A stretch of DNA of 64,000 nt, taken from contig JANPWX010000480.1 of assembly GCA_024734555.1 (NCBI GenBank), positions 3,558,260 to 3,622,259 of the forward strand, in the 5' to 3' direction. The position numbers were made by a program, and so were the translations under genes. Origin of the DNA: Trochalopteron elliotii. Lineage: Eukaryota > Chordata > Aves > Passeriformes > Leiothrichidae. The notes beneath the pieces are model-generated. The model was not told the DNA's origin. It worked only from the letters and a program-made list of their open reading frames with translations, and did no database searches. This document shows positions 59,830 to 64,000 of the stretch, piece after piece (positions within the stretch are counted from its first letter, which is position 1; the number at the start of each line of letters is the position of its first letter).

Positions 59830-62800
59830 CATGTTTCCTGTAATATGGCACTAGCCTTGCAGCAGAGACATCTTGTGAACTCCTGGGGACTTCCAACAAG
59901 GAATCATTTGAGGTGTCTGAAATCTTTTTTCTTTGCTCCTTCTCCATCCATGACTGGATATCTATTGGAGCAAGCCAGGGGACAATTTTTTTAGGTTTTA
60001 CAGTTAATGTCACCAGCTGGCATTGACTCCATGGAGTAGCAACTAAGTAATGTGATGGAAATGGATTTGAAATATCAGGAAGACTGTGTGGATGGAGCTT
60101 TAGCTTAGCAGTGTCCCTCCTTCCCTTTCATTAATGATTTTTCTTTTGTTAAATGTGACTAACATGTCTCCTCAGTTCACTCAAAGTGAGGCCTCAGAGA
60201 ACTCATTTGTTGCAAAAATTCAAACTCATTATTTTTAAGAAATTAAGCTGGATAACGAAATGATAATGTCAATGTTATTACCCTCCAACATCATAATTTT
60301 AGAATTGAACATAAAGTCTACCCCAATTAAAATTGTTGCATGGAACATAAAACCAGAATGCTGTGATACTGGAAACATTTAGACATGCACATAAGCATTT
60401 AAAAAAGTTCCCAGGCACAAGAACAAAGCTTTTATTAATTTCAAGGATAAGTCAGCTGAAGTGATCCTTGTACATTAAAATTACTGGTTGCACATTGTGC
60501 TAAAGAGGACACACTCATCACAGGAGGCTGAGCACAATAAACCAGAGAATGATCAGGCTCCAAAGAAAATGCAGTAGCATTTTAATAAGAAGCACAATTT
60601 CTTTATGAGGCCAAAATGCTAAATAAGTTAGCAGTGGGCTTTCATGCAAATGTTAAATCAGGAACAAAGACTGAGATGAGAAGCATCTATATATCAATAT
60701 TACATACAAATTTCACTCTGTTCTCTGAAGTGTTACTCGTTGTGGCATAGTAAAGACCAACATCATCCCTAAATTACAAACATGAAAGACTGCGTTTCCC
60801 ACTGGAACTTGCTCTCACCAAGAATCAAGTTTTGTAGCAGAATCCTAGTTCCAATCTTACATTTTAAAGGGGAAAAAAAATGAGTAATCCTTGTCCAAAT
60901 AATACAGCCTTTAATTTCCACGGGAAGAGCACAGAGCAGAATATGTGTGGTTTGTCTCCCTTTAAAATAAATCCTCCATTTGCATCTCATCCACAGGAAA
61001 ACCAATCCTCAGGATGGCATCAGGGTACTCACACACTTAATTCAAGTGGGAGAGAGAACATCAGTCACCTGCAGGTGAGAGAGAGAGGTGGAGTGAAAAA
61101 CCAACTGAGTGAACAACCCCTTTGGTGTGTTCAAGGACAGGATCTGTCTGTCCCCACTCCTCACTCCCCTTCTGTCTGGCACTTAGCAGGATCAAACCCT
61201 CCCAGAGCCTTTGCCAGGCAGGAATGTTCTGGGAGCAGCTGAATGTGGCTGCCAGCACAGAGCCCTCTGCAGCAGAGCTGCTCTCCCCAGCTCCTTGATG
61301 TGCTAAAAGCCAGCAGATCAAACCCAAATTGGCCACTGAACTTTATAGTAAAAGGACAGTGAGTTGATCTCGTGTACTCACTTTGGGATATCAGATTCCT
61401 TCTTGGTTTCCTGAGTTGATGGTGGCACTGAGGTGTGTCCCAGGGGCAGCTCCAAGAGCCCCACTCAGGTACAGGGAGAGGCCAGCACCAGCCACAGGAC
61501 AGCTCCAGTTCTCCAGGGAACAATTCTCCCTCAGAATGCTGGAGCACCCCCCAGAGAGCACTTTGAGGGGCGTTTTTTGCAGCACACCTCAGCTCTAGTC
61601 CTTATGAGCTGCCTCACCCCTCCCAGCAGTCCCTCACCACGCTCAGTGTGTGCCAGACAAGGGCACAAGTGCTCAGTTCCTCCCCACCTGATTTTTTTTC
61701 CCCCTAACAGAAGCTGTGGGTGAAATTCAAGATGCCTTCTTGCACAATCCCCGTGGCAGTGGTTGAAGTAGTGGTTGGCAAATTTTCCAAGTATTTTTGT
61801 TTTCTAAATAAATATTTCCTCCTGCTTTTTGAGTGTTGTTTGCAAACCTAATGCTTTCTGTCAGCTCAGATCACTGCTATGGTCCATCTTAGACCAAGAG
61901 GAGCATGGGGAGCACAGATTTAAGCAGGATTTAGCTGTGTTTCAGGTTGCACACGAGGCTGGGGAGCTGGTGCAGTATGTAAACAAAAGCTGGAGCAGGA
62001 TGTTTTGACTTCACTCGCTGTGACAGCAGCCAGATACAAAATCTACCTTCAGATGTTGTAGCCCAGGGTAAATAATGAGGCTCACCACGAGCCTGACATC
62101 TATTTTTTTAAGAACCCTTTTCAAAGAGACAATCACTCAGACATGTGAGAGTCTGTTTCACCTCATGTTTGGAATAAATTGGCAGCAGGAGCCGAAGGCT
62201 TTGACAATTGTTTGTCACAGAGGTGTGAACTGCATCAGTATTTGTAATAATTAAGCCTTAGATTTCAAAACATCTGAACAACTACAAAGGAAATCCATTA
62301 AAAAAGAAACACAGCTATACTCCTGACTGGATCTTCAGGGAAAATCTCCCTTCCTCCAGTCCCCCATACCTGGTTACTTTTGCTTGCCAGAAAATCCTTG
62401 GCATTTTGCACAATCCCAGAACTCCGTGGGGAGGTTGACATCATTGATGCTGACTTGTTTGGCACATAAAATCATTAGGAAACATGGTTGAAAAATATAA
62501 CAGACCCTTAAAAGCAAAAGAGTCAGAGAAGGAATGATCTGCTTTTCTGCTTTGAGAAAATAATTTTTGGCAGCATGCACAGCAGGTAGTGGAAGGTATT
62601 GCTGCCTGTATGCTCTCTAACATTTGCTTCTTTAAAGGAGTTTTAGCTGAGTGCTCTCTCTCATTGTTTTTTTTTCATAATGAAGCCTCTGTACAGTGCA
62701 TGAAATCTGTGCAAGAGCTTAAAGCTCCCCATGACCACAAGAGCAGGACCAAGATTATTAATTCTGCCCATGCAAAATACTCTCTCAGGCTGAAAAGAGA

Positions 62801-64000
62801 AATTTTATTCAGGGAAAATGTGTGAGTGGCTGGGTGAGACACAGAAAGGTGCACGCACTGCCCAGAAAGGTAATTATTTAAAGACCAGATATTAAGGTAT
62901 CAGTCACACTATCTTAGATCCAGATACAGAGCCAGAGATGCAGGAGAGGATAAGGAATGTGGAGTGAGAACATTTTTTCAGCTGTTGCCAATAGCACAGC
63001 AAACTGAAAAAAGCCTTTGGCAGAACAGGGGCTGCTGTGAGTTTCCAGCTCTCCAGCTCTGTGTCTCAGGTGCTGTCCAGAGCACAAGAAGAAATTCCTG
63101 CCCTTGCCCCAGGAGTGCTCCCTGGGCTGCTGATGGACAGCCAGGGCACAGAGGAGCAGCAGGGATAAACAGGGGGTTCAGCTCTGCAGCCCAGCTGAGA
63201 ATTCTCTCTGATCTGGTATTAATTGAAAATTCACAGGTAGAGTGCAGTGGCAGGAGCTCTTTTGGCTGCAGCTCTGCCTGAGTGAGAGAGGAATTTGGGA
63301 TTTCTGCAGGTCCAGTGCTGAGGACTTCTCTCTAGTTCAGGGCAGAGAGAAATTCTTGTCTTCCCTCTGCAAACCTTGGGGGTTTGTGTTCATGGCAAGT
63401 TAAATATGAGTTAACAGTGTGCCCTGGCAGCCAGAGGAATTCTCAGTTCTGTGATTCTGTGGGATTTCCCTGCAGGAAGGCAGGATGGTTAACTTCTCTA
63501 GACTCCTATGAGCCACCCCATAGCCCTGTGACCCTTTGTGCCTCTTCTTTTTTGACTCTCTGCTCATACACCACTCATGTTTTCATTAGCCTCGTCATTC
63601 CTTTCGTTATCCAAAAATCATTAACCTCTCATGCCAGAGAAACTCAATCCTGCCAAATCACCAGGAAAGGGGCCCATGCAACAGACAGACAAGCCCACAA
63701 ACAAATCACCTACATAATCTTAAAAATAAGCTACCTCTTCCTCCAAAGGCAATGTAGGGAAGAAAAATGAAAACCTGCAAAATTTAGAGAGGGATAGAGG
63801 GATGAAAGCAGCTTGTATTCACTTGAAATAATTTCATATTAATATGAAGGGGATCATATATTTTTAGATTTCTTCAGATTGCGTTTTTTTAGCTTTGGGA
63901 TTTGCCCTCCTTCCTCCACCAGAAACATAAAATTGGTTGGAAAAGAGAAAAAGAGAAGGGAATATTTTAAGGTTGATGGAAGCAATTACAGTTCATGGCA
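59830..64000. other. Intergenic, nothing recognised
   Basis: AT-rich to about 61000, then more balanced, with several overlapping short open frames (61060-61720, 62964-63770) that share no recognisable domain. No gene could be supported. Confidence 0.5.

Overview
The window is vertebrate genomic DNA, almost certainly from a bird and probably a songbird. It carries CR1 LINE 3' ends and avian-type endogenous-retrovirus LTRs, has short introns, and encodes a fragile X protein close to the human one. One protein-coding gene can be supported: FMR1 (FMRP, an RNA-binding translational regulator) on the minus strand. The start codon is at 24833 and exons run leftwards to exon 16 at 1070-1152. The last exon (exon 17 in human) and the 3' UTR lie beyond the left edge. 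Every exon was placed from its reading frame, a GT donor and an AG acceptor, and by recalled homology to human FMRP.

Layout. 1-24833 is FMR1 with AT-rich introns. 24430-25760 is the GC- and CpG-rich FMR1 5' end, interrupted by a 338-base assembly gap (24999-25336) across the 5' UTR and probably the core promoter. Past the gap, a CCAAT-box module occurs twice. A CR1 fragment follows (about 25780-26290). From 26.3 to 64 kb I find no protein-coding gene. This flank holds degenerate avian repeats, an isolated CpG-rich patch with a 10-bp minisatellite (30490-30860), and several LTRs. Among these are two related solo LTRs with perfect 6-bp target-site duplications (40415-40713, 43464-43764), a third of another family (42870-43172), an LTR nested in another LTR (46716-47358), and a rearranged LTR cluster at 55.5-56.8 kb.

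Most interesting points: (1) no recognisable human exon 11, and exon 12 apparently reduced to an in-frame 24-nt mini-exon, which shortens the KH2 variable loop; (2) loss of one of the human alternative acceptors inside exon 15 while the other is kept; (3) a (GGA)n-(CCG)n-(TCC)n palindrome in intron 1 close to exon 1; (4) the duplicated CCAAT module beside the gap; (5) the isolated CpG patch about 5.7 kb upstream; (6) the nested and rearranged LTRs. I found no sign of a new multi-gene system. The short open frames outside FMR1 look like chance frames or translations of repeats.
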